DNA of 64,000 nucleotides from Methanoregulaceae archaeon. GTDB taxonomy: Bacteria; Armatimonadota; Fimbriimonadia; Fimbriimonadales; Fimbriimonadaceae. Under the pieces are notes generated by a model, which saw nothing but the letters and a program-made list of their open reading frames with translations, was not told the DNA's origin and did no database searches. The translations under genes and the position numbers were made by a program. Position 1 is the first letter of the stretch. Every line of letters begins with the position of its first letter. Location: positions 62,001 to 126,000 of the forward strand of contig JADZEW010000022.1 in the NCBI GenBank assembly GCA_020850325.1. The letters run 5' to 3'. This document shows, one piece after another, positions 36,201 through 44,496 of this stretch.

Positions 36201-36306
36201 GGTTGAGCTGGCGCCAAGAGACCAGACCGAGCCCGACGAGAAGTATGGTCCCAATGATGACGAGAAACCTCTGGGTGAGGCTGAAGTGCAAGAGGCGGTC
36301 AAGCAT
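33211..36306 (-). CDS. czcA: Heavy-metal RND efflux pump CzcA
   Basis: 1,031 aa, the standard HME-RND size. N-terminus LLHFSLTQRFLVIIGTILLV and NLDAVPDITTNQVAINT are HME hallmarks. The TM4 proton-relay motif is DFGLIVDGAVVMMEN (about 395), the Zn/Co/Cd class rather than the Cu/Ag class. It exchanges protons for periplasmic or cytoplasmic metal and works with CzcB and CzcC. Start and stop abut or overlap its neighbours. Confidence 0.96.
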   Translation of the reverse strand: MLDRLLHFSLTQRFLVIIGTILLVGLGLVSWRQLNLDAVPDITTNQVAINTETGGMGPEEVEKLVTFPIETAMGGIPGVTQVRSLSQYGLSQVTVTFKDEVDTYFARQLVSERLNNVKELLPTGIESPQMGPVSTGLGDIYMYVIESESRPPMELRSLQDWFISPQLRTVPGVAEVNAADGSVKQYQVVVRPRAMLARGIAVDEVVTALQKNNQNAGGGVLEQNGERVLIRSVGMATTISDIERIVVKSESGVPVLIRDVADVRLGIPTLTGISTKDGKESLLGIVMMLKGANGREVAKAVDDRIKEIRAQLPKDVTLTTTYDRSLLVDDVLHTVAKSLLEGAALVIIVLVLLLGNVRGAVVVALAIPLAMLCAVIGMNRFGISGNLMSLGAIDFGLIVDGAVVMMENAVRRLAEAREHKGSTLTRKEVRHSVWESAREVAKPTAFAVTIITVVYLPILALEGTEGKMFKPMAFTVVFALIGALLLTMTLVPVLASMFLSGDTKEGNNPVMSLFSRLYARALNFSLRARGVVIGGAFALLAVSAFVFTRLGSEFVPQLDEGSLVIQPVRVRTVDAEQTVRLVTAFERKVLEVPEVLTVFSRSGTPEVATDPMPLSLTDSFIMLKPRDQWRKGLTKEALVEELEAKVAEVPGQGYNFSQPIQMRFAELVSGVKADIGIKVFGEDLKELKSRADEIASVMREIPGAQDVEVEQVDEVPVLQIDIDRDAISRLGINIDDIQELVATALGGEPVGQIIEGDKRFALTVTMPDELRNDIDAIKGMLVETPDGGGVPLSSVAHIDNVPAPAQISREMGKRRVVVQLNVRGTDLGSFVAKAQSAIKEKVKLKEGYYITWGGQFENLQQASQRLTLVVPVALALIFILLFSTFGSLKQAVLIFTGVPLAITGGILALALRSLPFSITAGIGFIALSGVAVMNGVVMVSAINRLRAEGRLVVDAVREGATERLRPVLMTALVAALGFIPMALNTGTGAEVQRPLATVVIGGILSATLLTLVVLPALYAMFERDTEVQEEL

Positions 36307-37871
36307 TAGTGTTCGTGCCCCTTGAGTTCGTCCTTCTTTTGTTCGCTGGCTAGAACGAAGCCTCCCTTCACAACGACGATGTCGCCAACCTTCAAACCAG
36401 ACACAACTTCTACGTGACCGTCAGAGCGTGTGCCGAGCTTCACTGGAGACTTGAGGTAACCATCTTCGTGCTTGACAAAGACAAACGACTCTCCTTCCTC
36501 GGTTACGACTGCAGACCTAGGAACGGCGATTGCTTGCTCACCAGCCCCGTAGTTGAGGTGCACCGTAGCGAACATGTCTGGCTTGAGCTCCCCGGACACC
36601 CCGGTTACCAAACACTGAACGGGAATAGCCCGCGTCTTTGGGTCGACTCGATTGCCGACCACCTGGACGACACCGACAAACTCACGGCCCTTAAGAGCTG
36701 CAACCGTGACGCGTACGGATGCACCAGTTCTCACTTTGACCGCGTCCTGCTCGGGCACATTGGCCGTGACCCAGACCGATGAGAGGTTTTCAACCTCCAT
36801 CAGCACCTGAGTGCGGTCGACAGCCTGACCCTTGGTGACATCCAAATGTGTCAATGTTCCGGTTATGGGCGCCGTGAGGGCGACTCTCCCTACGGACGCG
36901 TTTCCACCAGCACTCGATGACCGATACACCGACCGTGCATTGGCAATCTCGCGATTTGCGTTTGCAACCGCAGCCTCTGCTGAACGAACCCTTATTCGCG
37001 CGCGGTCGACTTCAAGCTGGGCAGAGCGTACATCAGCCTCAGCCGTCTGTAGCTCCTTGGCATTGAGTAACCCCCGAGAAGCAATGTTCTTCTCCCGGTC
37101 GTAGGTGGCCTTGGCGTTTGCGATGCGGGCAGCCGCTCGGTCGAGTCGAATCTGGTCCTGCTGTAGTTCGAGCCTCGCCGCTTCAAGTTCAGACTTGGAG
37201 ACAATGCCATCACGGTAGAGGTTCTCCAACCGCCGGACAACTTCGGCGTGGCTTGCCTGCTCCTTTTGAACGCTGAGCAACTCGCTCTGCGCATCGTTGA
37301 GCTCACTCTGTGCTTGCTGCAAGGGAGCTTGACTGAATGCACCGGCATTTGCAAGTTCCCGCTGGCGGGCCAGATTGGACTTGGCGGCAGACAGCTTCGA
37401 GAGGGCAAGGTCGACCTCGGATTTCGTTTCTCTGAGCGTGGCAGACGCTGCGTCACGGTTCCGCTCGGCGTCCGCAATACTGGCCCATGACTGCGCTAGT
37501 TCAACCGACTCGATAGTGGCCAGTGTTTGCCCCTGCCTCACCTTGTCCCCGAGAGCGACATTGATGGTGACTATTCGGCCTGCAACTGGCGGCGTCACGA
37601 CCGCTCGTCCCTTCGTCGTTGAGTTGACAACACCCGGCACATCTAGGCTTGCCTGAATGGCACGCATCTGGACGGTTTCAACCTCGATTCCGGCAAGCTT
37701 CTCTTGCTCTGCATCCAGCTTGACCTCACCCTCGACATGGCCCTCCTCTTTTTGGGACTGGGCAGCTTCCGCTTCGTGGCCATGTCCATCGCCTTCTGTG
37801 TGGGGTGCTTCTTTGCCGCAACCTGCCGCAAACACCGCTATCACGGCGAAAAGGAAAGTAAATTTGTTCAT
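36306..37871 (-). CDS. czcB: CzcB membrane-fusion lipoprotein with His-rich N-terminus
   Basis: 521 aa. The lipobox FAAGC makes it a lipoprotein, followed by a His/Glu-rich stretch (HTEGDGHGHEAEA) that could bind metal. A barrel-sandwich (VVTPPVAGRIVTINVALGDKVRQGQTL), an unusually long alpha-hairpin (about 130-300) and a beta-barrel (ALTAPITGTLTHLDVTKGQAV, VWVTANVPEQDAVKVRTG) follow. It links CzcA to the outer-membrane channel. The stop abuts the czcA ATG. Confidence 0.93.
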   Translation of the reverse strand: MNKFTFLFAVIAVFAAGCGKEAPHTEGDGHGHEAEAAQSQKEEGHVEGEVKLDAEQEKLAGIEVETVQMRAIQASLDVPGVVNSTTKGRAVVTPPVAGRIVTINVALGDKVRQGQTLATIESVELAQSWASIADAERNRDAASATLRETKSEVDLALSKLSAAKSNLARQRELANAGAFSQAPLQQAQSELNDAQSELLSVQKEQASHAEVVRRLENLYRDGIVSKSELEAARLELQQDQIRLDRAAARIANAKATYDREKNIASRGLLNAKELQTAEADVRSAQLEVDRARIRVRSAEAAVANANREIANARSVYRSSSAGGNASVGRVALTAPITGTLTHLDVTKGQAVDRTQVLMEVENLSSVWVTANVPEQDAVKVRTGASVRVTVAALKGREFVGVVQVVGNRVDPKTRAIPVQCLVTGVSGELKPDMFATVHLNYGAGEQAIAVPRSAVVTEEGESFVFVKHEDGYLKSPVKLGTRSDGHVEVVSGLKVGDIVVVKGGFVLASEQKKDELKGHEH

Positions 37872-39058
37872 TTCTGCACCCCGATGAGGTTGCCTGCTGC
37901 CTCGTACTTCGAAGCTAGGGCGAGATTCACAGCCAGTTGAGATTCGGCAAGCTCTTGTTCTATCTCCCTAAGTGAGCGTGTCGCTTCGAGCACATCGAGA
38001 AGGGTGCCAATTCCCTCGGCGAACCCACGTTGAGACTTCGCCACAAGGTCCTTGGCTGATTCGCGAATCGCCTCATAGGATGCTAGGCGCCTGCGAGATG
38101 CTTCAATTTCGATTTCAATTGATGCGATGACGGCCTCGGCCCTCTTCGTTGAATCAAGTAAGAGCGCTTGGATTGACTCAGTCTGCTTAGTCGCCGCCCC
38201 TTGTTCATATCGTGAGCGACCAAAGTCGAAGACACGCCAAGTCAGCTGCAATCGCAATCCATACGATGAGGAGGACTCTCGCCATGGGGTGCGAAGACCG
38301 AGAAGCTCTAACTCCGGGAGGTTCGCGCGCGACGCGACGACTTTCTCAGCATGGGCTGCGCTCGCTTGAGCTGACAGGGCCATGATGTCGGGGCGTTGGC
38401 TCAGGTCGACGTTGGGATTCGCGATGGTTGCACTGAGGTCGACCGATGCTATTGGTTCGTTCGAACCGGTTGCTGCAGCCAACTTCTTCAGCGAGGCACG
38501 CAGTTGCGCAACCCGCAATGCGGACGTTTGCTTGGCGCGGTCAAGCTCGATGGTCGCCCGAGTCAACTGCACCTCGGGAATTTTGCCTTCCTCGAACCGG
38601 CGCACTGTCGCTTTCTGCAAGGCTTCCGCAACTTGGAGAAGGTCCCCGGCAACCATGCTCAAGCGGGTCGCCGCACTCGCCTCGAAGTACGCCACCATCA
38701 CATCCGACTGCACAGCGAGCAGCGTTTGTCGGCGCTCAGCCTCGGCAATACGGACCTGTGCGCGACCGAAGTTCGCCGAGGCCGAAGTCCTGCCGAACAG
38801 GTCGATGGGCTGACTGACGAAGAGGTCTTGGTCTGTGGCACCCAGTCCTTCACGACTTGATTGGCCAACGCCGACCGTCAGGGCGGGATAGGCGCCAAGT
38901 GCTCGGGCGGACAGCTTGGCCCGGTCGAGATTTAGCTGCGTCGCGAGAACGGCCTGTCTAGATGCGCGAGCATCGGATAGTGCTTGGTGCAAGCTCAGCG
39001 GTTGAGCCTGCACGCAAAAGGGAAAAATGATAAGTGCAATTACTGCTTGGGTCTTCAA
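37868..39058 (-). CDS. czcC: CzcC outer-membrane efflux channel (TolC family)
   Basis: 396 aa with signal peptide (QAVIALIIFPFCVQAQ) and two TolC-type repeats: SLHQALSDARASRQAVLATQ and the second half around QTESIQALLLDSTKRAEAVIASI, both long coiled-coils. It is the outer-membrane exit duct for CzcBA. It overlaps czcB by 4 nt. Confidence 0.9.
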   Translation of the reverse strand: MKTQAVIALIIFPFCVQAQPLSLHQALSDARASRQAVLATQLNLDRAKLSARALGAYPALTVGVGQSSREGLGATDQDLFVSQPIDLFGRTSASANFGRAQVRIAEAERRQTLLAVQSDVMVAYFEASAATRLSMVAGDLLQVAEALQKATVRRFEEGKIPEVQLTRATIELDRAKQTSALRVAQLRASLKKLAAATGSNEPIASVDLSATIANPNVDLSQRPDIMALSAQASAAHAEKVVASRANLPELELLGLRTPWRESSSSYGLRLQLTWRVFDFGRSRYEQGAATKQTESIQALLLDSTKRAEAVIASIEIEIEASRRRLASYEAIRESAKDLVAKSQRGFAEGIGTLLDVLEATRSLREIEQELAESQLAVNLALASKYEAAGNLIGVQK

Positions 39059-39112
39059 GTTGCTTTCACTCCAAGGTGGTCATGCCGCTCCGTAGGACAG
39101 CGCGGCGGTCGA

Positions 39113-39538
39113 CTAAACCACTTGGAAGAAAGGAGGCCCACGAGGCGATGCATCGCCCGGCGGGCCTGTTGGGGGGCAACCCGCAATGAAGTGCACTGTT
39201 GAGCGAGGCGTTCTGACCACCCATCCAGTCGGTAACTCGATGGACTTCGGGATGTCGATGACCAGGCTAAAGGCAGACTGAGCTAGGAGGTCTGATTGCG
39301 GGGTCTCGTCATCATGACAAGCGGTCAAGACGCAACAGTCATGGCAATCGCCATGCCCATCGGTCAAGAAGGCTCGTGAACTCTCTGGCGTCTCTGGGTG
39401 AGACAGAGTCGGACACGTCTCGCACTGACGGCCGTCGGCAAACTGGAATGTCGGCGAGCAGAGGTGCATCTGTACGCCAAGAAGCAGGACCGCCATGAGC
39501 GTTCCAATGAACTTTTTGACAAACAGGAGCTTAACCAC
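39113..39538 (-). CDS. Cys/His-rich small membrane-anchored protein heading the czc operon
   Basis: About 141 aa from GTG 39538, where a hydrophobic signal/anchor begins (VVKLLFVKKFIGTLMAVLLLGVQMHLC); the track ORF is 41 codons longer. After it come CETCPTLSHPE and GHGDCHDCCVLTACHDDE, giving seven Cys with several His, likely a periplasmic metal-binding site. Position and export signal recall CzcI-type small proteins at the head of czc operons, but I see no clear homology. It may be a metal buffer or regulator. Confidence 0.6.
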   Translation of the reverse strand: MVKLLFVKKFIGTLMAVLLLGVQMHLCSPTFQFADGRQCETCPTLSHPETPESSRAFLTDGHGDCHDCCVLTACHDDETPQSDLLAQSAFSLVIDIPKSIELPTGWVVRTPRSTVHFIAGCPPTGPPGDASPRGPPFFQVV

Positions 39539-39738
39539 AGAAAATCTCAGTGACTCGTTAGTATGACGGCTTGCTGCTACCAAACGTCGCCCGGCCCCAA
39601 CCAGTGCCTCCTCAAGAGCCCCTTTGAAGTGGCGCAACCCTCGACTGCGCCTTTCGCGCAAAGAGCGCAGTTGCCGATAACACGCCAGGTTCGACTCCCG
39701 GCCCCGGAGGAGCTAGGAACCTCTCGATTTGAGAGACT

Positions 39739-40455
39739 ATGCGCTCCCCAAAACTGAAAAGCGAAGAAGTCGAACTTCAGCCCCTCGAACCCGCCGTCCG
39801 CGAAGTCGCGACCATCATCCGCCGGTATCGGTTGAGCTATGAGCAACTCTCATACGTGACGAAGATGGCGCGGCGCCGGACAGACCTTCGAAACCCGAGG
39901 CCATCCAAGAAGTTGCCGCGCAACCTAACCGACCAGCAACTGGCATCCTTCTTTCAAGCCATTGAGCGTGGTGGCAACGCTGAACATGCTTTGCTCTTCC
40001 GTCTCGCGTACTTCACCGGCCTCCGAGTCGCCGAGCTCTGTGGTCTGCTACGTGATGATGTCGACGTTCAAGGTCTGACCATCCGGGTCAACCAAGGCAA
40101 GGGGAGCAAAGACAGAACCGTCCTGTTCCCCGAACAGCTTCGGTTAGCCATGCGGCTTCACCTTGACTCGACTCGCGACCGACGATTCGTCTTTGAGTCA
40201 CGAAGAAACACCAAGCTATCCCCTCGATGGGTGCAAACGCTGGCATCGGAGTATGGCCGTCAAGCAGGAATTGAGGGTATGACACCTCATCGGTTGCGCC
40301 ACACCCTATTGACCGACCTCTGCCGAGCCGGTCTCTCAGACGCAGCCGTACAGCAGATTTCCGGCCACGCCGACCGGAGAGTCTTGGCGATGTACCAGCA
40401 TCTGGCCTTGAGCGACGTGCGCGACGACTACCAAGAGGCGATGAGGCAGAAGTAA
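39739..40455 (+). CDS. Compact tyrosine recombinase (XerC/D-like)
   Basis: 238 aa with a complete catalytic set: Arg in YFTGLRVAELCGLL, Lys in GKGSKDRTVLF, HRLRHTLLTDL, then GHADRRVLAMYQHLA with Tyr. The N-terminal core-binding domain is abbreviated to about 60 residues. It is divergent from the czc operon and just upstream of hsdM. Recombinases in this position sometimes invert hsdS segments, but only one hsdS is present here. It could also be the integrase of a nested element. GGCCCCGGAG lies 38 nt before its start. Confidence 0.85.
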   Translation: MRSPKLKSEEVELQPLEPAVREVATIIRRYRLSYEQLSYVTKMARRRTDLRNPRPSKKLPRNLTDQQLASFFQAIERGGNAEHALLFRLAYFTGLRVAELCGLLRDDVDVQGLTIRVNQGKGSKDRTVLFPEQLRLAMRLHLDSTRDRRFVFESRRNTKLSPRWVQTLASEYGRQAGIEGMTPHRLRHTLLTDLCRAGLSDAAVQQISGHADRRVLAMYQHLALSDVRDDYQEAMRQK

Positions 40456-40538
40456 GAGTTCCAACCTGGAAAGCACTCGAAGTAACATAGTCTCAGGTAG
40501 ACAGGATTCTGCAGAATAGGACCTGTCAAACTAGTTAG
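40456..40538 (+). promoter_or_regulatory. hsdM upstream region with palindrome
   Basis: Contains a 12-bp perfect palindrome ATTCTGCAGAAT (40506-40517) nested in a looser ACAGG...CCTGT repeat, 21 nt before the hsdM ATG. It is a candidate operator for controlled expression of the restriction-modification locus. Confidence 0.4.
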
Positions 40539-42179
40539 ATGGCGAGGAAGGGCAAGGCACAATCCAATGGGTCAGGAGCACACTTGGGCTTCGAGGCGAC
40601 CATGTGGGCCGCAGCGGACAAGTTGCGGGGGAATATTGATGCCTCCGATTACAAGCATGTTGTGCTCGGCCTCATCTTCCTGAAGTACATCTCCGACGCC
40701 TTTACCGAGCGACGGCTTGCCCTCCTCGACGAAATCAAGAAGGAGCAACCCTCACTCTTTACGGCCGAGGCCCGAAAGGGATATGACGGCGCGGCCCCGG
40801 ACGTGGCCTTGCCCCAATGGGTGAGAGAGACGCTCGACGACCGAGACGAGTATCTCGCCGAGCACGTCTTCTACGTTCCCGAGGTTGCACGGTGGGAGTA
40901 CGTCCAGGCGCAGGCCAAGTTGCCGACGATAGGCAAGACCATCGATGAGGCCATGCTCGCCATCGAGAAGGAGAACCCCCGGCTCCGAGGAGTTTTGCCC
41001 AAAGACTACGCCCGTGAGCAGCTTGACAAGCGGCGACTTGGCGAACTCGTCGACCTCATCGGCAGCATCCAACTTGGCGACAAAGAGAACCGGTCGAAGG
41101 ACGTTCTCGGCCGCGTCTACGAATACTTCCTAGGCCAATTCGCAAGTTCGGAAGGAAAGAAGGGCGGCGAGTATTTCACCCCTCAGGCAGTCGTCCGAGT
41201 CCTCGTCGAGATGTTGGAGCCCCATGAAGGCGCACGCATCTACGACCCGTGCTGTGGTTCTGGAGGAATGTTCGTCCAGTCAGAGAAGTTCATCGAACAG
41301 CATGGCGGTCGCAAAGGACGAATCGCCGTCTACGGCCAAGAGCTCAACCACACCACTTGGCGACTGGCTCAGATGAATCTTGCCATTCGCGGCATCGAGG
41401 CGACCATCGAGGAAGGAGACACCTTCCATGCCGACAAGCACCCCGACCTGAAAGCGGATTTCATCATCGCGAACCCCCCATTTAACATCAGCGACTGGGG
41501 AGGCGACCGCTTGCGGCAAGACGTCCGGTGGAAGTTCGGGGCTCCGCCGGTCGGCAACGCCAACTTCGGCTGGGTTCAGCACTTCATCCATCACTTGGCG
41601 CCCAACGGTACCGCTGGGTTCGTTCTGGCAAACGGTTCTCTCAGCTCGACTCAGTCGGGCGAAGGCGACATTCGCAAAGCCATCGTCGAGGCAGACTTGG
41701 TCGACTGCGTGGTCGCCTTGCCGCCCCAGCTCTTCTACACAACGGGCATCCCGGTTTGCCTGTGGTTCCTCACTCGGAACAAAAACAACGGAAAGTTGCG
41801 CGACCGGCGCGGCGAGGTCTTGTTCATCGACGCCCGCAAGATGGGGACGCTCGTCACCCGAGTCCTGCGCGAACTGTCCACCGAGGAAATCGCCGAAATC
41901 GCTGGCACCTACCATGCTTGGCGAGGTGAACCGGAGGCCGGCACTTTCGAAGACCAGAAGGGCTTTTGCATGTCGGCAAAGCTCTCCGACATCCGCGAGC
42001 ACAATCACATCCTCACTCCCGGTCGATACGTGGGTGCCGAGGACATCGAGGCGGACGACGAGCCGTTTGAGGAGAAGTTTGCTCGGCTGAGCAAGCAACT
42101 TGAGGAGCAATTCTCCGAGTCCAACCGACTTCAGGAAGTCATCCGGGGCAACCTCGCCAGGTTGCGGAGGCCAGAGTGA
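40539..42179 (+). CDS. hsdM: Type I restriction-modification methyltransferase HsdM
   Basis: 546 aa. The HsdM N-terminal helical domain ([32 protein letters not shown]) is followed by an N6-adenine methyltransferase domain with SAM motif [17 protein letters not shown] (about 237) and catalytic NPPFNISDW (about 312). It methylates adenine with HsdS and also serves the restriction complex. It overlaps the next gene by 4 nt (GTGA). HsdS and HsdR follow only after several inserted genes. Confidence 0.97.
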   Translation: MARKGKAQSNGSGAHLGFEATMWAAADKLRGNIDASDYKHVVLGLIFLKYISDAFTERRLALLDEIKKEQPSLFTAEARKGYDGAAPDVALPQWVRETLDDRDEYLAEHVFYVPEVARWEYVQAQAKLPTIGKTIDEAMLAIEKENPRLRGVLPKDYAREQLDKRRLGELVDLIGSIQLGDKENRSKDVLGRVYEYFLGQFASSEGKKGGEYFTPQAVVRVLVEMLEPHEGARIYDPCCGSGGMFVQSEKFIEQHGGRKGRIAVYGQELNHTTWRLAQMNLAIRGIEATIEEGDTFHADKHPDLKADFIIANPPFNISDWGGDRLRQDVRWKFGAPPVGNANFGWVQHFIHHLAPNGTAGFVLANGSLSSTQSGEGDIRKAIVEADLVDCVVALPPQLFYTTGIPVCLWFLTRNKNNGKLRDRRGEVLFIDARKMGTLVTRVLRELSTEEIAEIAGTYHAWRGEPEAGTFEDQKGFCMSAKLSDIREHNHILTPGRYVGAEDIEADDEPFEEKFARLSKQLEEQFSESNRLQEVIRGNLARLRRPE

Positions 42180-43177
42180 GCAAGGCGATTTCGCTCTTCT
42201 CTGGATACTCCCAGAAGGAGAACCGGACGACCAACTACTGCCTGCTCGTCCTCAAGCTCCTTTATGAAGAAAACCCGAAGTTTCTGGGTGAAGTGCTCGG
42301 CACGCTAATGGGGGAGCAAATCGGTGAACAGGTCGGGGTTCAGTTTCGCCAGCAGCACAAGCGAGCAAAGAGCATCCCAGATGGGCTGATTTGCCAAACC
42401 GCCTTCACCATCTACATTGAGACCAAGAACTTCGATTGGTTCTATGACGCCCAGATTGCCAACCACCTGGCCGCGCTGAACTATGAAGCGCCGGGTCTGA
42501 AAATCCTGCTGGCCCTCGGCAACTTCGAGTCCTACGACGAGAACCGCTTCGAGACCGTTCAGAAGCTCTGCGAGACCACCTATCAAGGGAAAGTCGTGTT
42601 CGCATCGGCGGGCTTCGAAGACCTTCTCGATGCCCTGCGCAACATCACTTTGCCCAAGAACCTTGCCGATGCAGTCGAGGACTTCGGCGCCTACCTCGAC
42701 GAGGAGGGTCTGCTTCCGAACTGGCAGTATCGACTCGACGTCGTGAACTGCGCGGGCATCGTGGATGAACCGATTGAAGGGCAGGTCTATCTTTGCCCGG
42801 CGACCGGCGGCCATTACAATCACAAGCGGAGCAAGTTCTTCGGTCTCTACAAAGGCAAGCAGGTTGGCTATGTCGCGCTCATCGAGGCTGTGGTTGACCT
42901 GCATGGAGACGATGACCACCAGATTCTCTGGAAGAACGTCGCCATCACTGACAAGGAGGTCGTAGAGCAGGCTCGGGCTAAGCTTGCCCGGTGGCGACCC
43001 GGCAACTTCCCGACGCGGGTCTTCTTACTTGGCGAACTCGTAGCAACATCATTCAGAAAGGACACTCCGAAAGGGATGCAAGGCTCGAAGCAGTATTTCT
43101 GGGTCAATGCCAAGGATGCCCATGACCTAGCCGGCCAGCTTGCTGACCGGGGCTGGTCGGAATGGAGGGCGAGTTGA
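42176..43177 (+). CDS. PD-(D/E)XK-like nuclease protein inside the type I locus
   Basis: 333 aa, GTG start overlapping hsdM. The stretch [25 protein letters not shown] has the spacing of a PD-(D/E)XK active site (D, then ExK about 14 residues later). No helicase or target-recognition domain is present. The rest is an alpha/beta protein of unknown family ending in a small domain ([28 protein letters not shown]). Tight coupling to hsdM suggests co-function with the methylase, perhaps as an accessory nuclease that senses modification. That is inference. Confidence 0.6.
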   Translation: MSKAISLFSGYSQKENRTTNYCLLVLKLLYEENPKFLGEVLGTLMGEQIGEQVGVQFRQQHKRAKSIPDGLICQTAFTIYIETKNFDWFYDAQIANHLAALNYEAPGLKILLALGNFESYDENRFETVQKLCETTYQGKVVFASAGFEDLLDALRNITLPKNLADAVEDFGAYLDEEGLLPNWQYRLDVVNCAGIVDEPIEGQVYLCPATGGHYNHKRSKFFGLYKGKQVGYVALIEAVVDLHGDDDHQILWKNVAITDKEVVEQARAKLARWRPGNFPTRVFLLGELVATSFRKDTPKGMQGSKQYFWVNAKDAHDLAGQLADRGWSEWRAS

Positions 43178-43232
43178 GGATGGCAAACCATCGTGAGGGG
43201 TTGCGTCGGAGTTCGTTCGACGGGGTGACCCC

Positions 43233-44126
43233 ATGGCAATAACGCAACGCGTTCGGGACCGACTTCTCGTTGAAGCACGACACCGGTGCACTATCTGCGC
43301 TGAGAAAGCCTATGAGCTTCATCACATCATCGAACAAGCTCAGGGCGGTGACGACTCAGAGGAGAACCTGATTGTCCTTTGCCCCAACTGTCACCAGCAG
43401 CGCGTACATCGGAACAAGGAGTTCTCGATGGAGCAGCTCCGCCAATACAAAGCCAACCTAAGGGAGCGCAACGAGGTCGAGCGAAGACTGGTGATGAACC
43501 TCCAAGACATTCGGGTTCTCATGGAGACCGAAGGCTTGGCAGCGGCGCAAAAATCCCTTCGACGGGAGTTATCAGAAGCTGCATCACAGATTGATGAGGC
43601 TAACTCTCCCTCTGCCTTTGAGGCAGTCGAGACTACGGCTCGCTGGCTCGCCGAGCGGGAGGCGCTCCATGCAGGAGCCCGCGAGGCCCTGGAACTGGAG
43701 TGCGACATCGACATTCAGCGAGAACTTGCGAAGTGGGGCGAGTTCAAGATTGTCGAGGTTGATGAAGCTGGATGGAAGAAGGCGGACGACTTTCCAGCAG
43801 CCTATTCATTCGTCGTTAAGCTCAATGGACCCCCATACAGCCAGTGGTGCGAAGTGTTCGAGAACGAATACAAAACCTCGTTCTACATGATGAAACGCAA
43901 GTCTAGGGTGTCCGGCGACCGCCTGGTTATGATAGTGGCGGACTCTGACAACCTCCAAAACCACCTCGACTTCCTGAAGCAACTTGTCGAGTCGACGAAT
44001 CAACGAATTCGAGACCACTTGGAGAGAACACTTCGACCGCACCTCAACCGCGAGAGGGCACGGGTCTTGGCCGAGTTCGATACCATTGAGTCGCTCAAGA
44101 GCAAGGTGAAGGGGTTGAAGCTATGA
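43233..44126 (+). CDS. HNH endonuclease-domain protein
   Basis: 297 aa. Residues 15-60 are an HNH domain with zinc knuckles and catalytic His: CTICAEKAYELHHIIEQAQGG...NLIVLCPNCHQQRVH. A coiled-coil (65-150) and an unknown C-terminal alpha/beta domain follow. HNH proteins with long C-terminal partners are frequent in defence islands. It lies between the PD-(D/E)XK gene and hsdS on the same strand; the start is preceded by GGGGTGA. Confidence 0.8.
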   Translation: MAITQRVRDRLLVEARHRCTICAEKAYELHHIIEQAQGGDDSEENLIVLCPNCHQQRVHRNKEFSMEQLRQYKANLRERNEVERRLVMNLQDIRVLMETEGLAAAQKSLRRELSEAASQIDEANSPSAFEAVETTARWLAEREALHAGAREALELECDIDIQRELAKWGEFKIVEVDEAGWKKADDFPAAYSFVVKLNGPPYSQWCEVFENEYKTSFYMMKRKSRVSGDRLVMIVADSDNLQNHLDFLKQLVESTNQRIRDHLERTLRPHLNRERARVLAEFDTIESLKSKVKGLKL

Positions 44127-44218
44127 GTCCCGCAGTCATTTTCGACTCCAGGGCTCGGGGAGAACATCCTGTTATGAGTGCTCAATGCCCGCAGCGACTT
44201 CCTGTCCCTGCCGGTGGG

Positions 44219-44353
44219 CTACTTGCCCTTCTTGGGTTGTCGCTGGCTGAGAGCAGACCCGGCGACCGACTTGGCGGCCTTGCTCGCGTTTCCGCTCTGC
44301 AAGACCTTGCTGGCCGTCGAGGCAACCTTCGGCGACGTTTTCTTACATCCCAT
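44219..44353 (-). CDS. 44-aa Ala/Ser/Lys-rich small protein, antisense inside the locus
   Basis: ATG 44353 to TAG 44219 on the minus strand, below the length cut-off of the track. It starts MGCKKTSPKVASTASKVLQS and ends in a basic tail. Two similar Ser-Lys-rich segments (VASTASKVLQSG, ASKAAKSVAGSALSQ) give it an internal repeat. The composition is clearly protein-like and resembles small 'K-S-P-K-V-A-S-x-A-x-K-x-L' hypothetical proteins found in many bacteria. I know no function. It is the only minus-strand gene in the 40.5-52.3 kb defence block. Confidence 0.6.
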   Translation of the reverse strand: MGCKKTSPKVASTASKVLQSGNASKAAKSVAGSALSQRQPKKGK

Positions 44354-44496
44354 GGTGGTTTGACCTCGTTGTTAGATTTCGGCGCACCGGTCGCTTGCGC
44401 GACGCCCATCGACCGAGGCACGGTGCTCCACAATTACAGACGCACGTCTACGCTGACGCGATGCGCGAATTTGGCAGTCGGAGCAAGAGAGTGCTA

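Noticed and set aside
39680-39715. tRNA-3'-end-like sequence (GGTTCGACTCCCGG) before the second recombinase
   Set aside because: No 5' half, no anticodon arm, and the T-stem has an A-C mismatch. The GGCCCCGGAG part fits the start-associated motif better.
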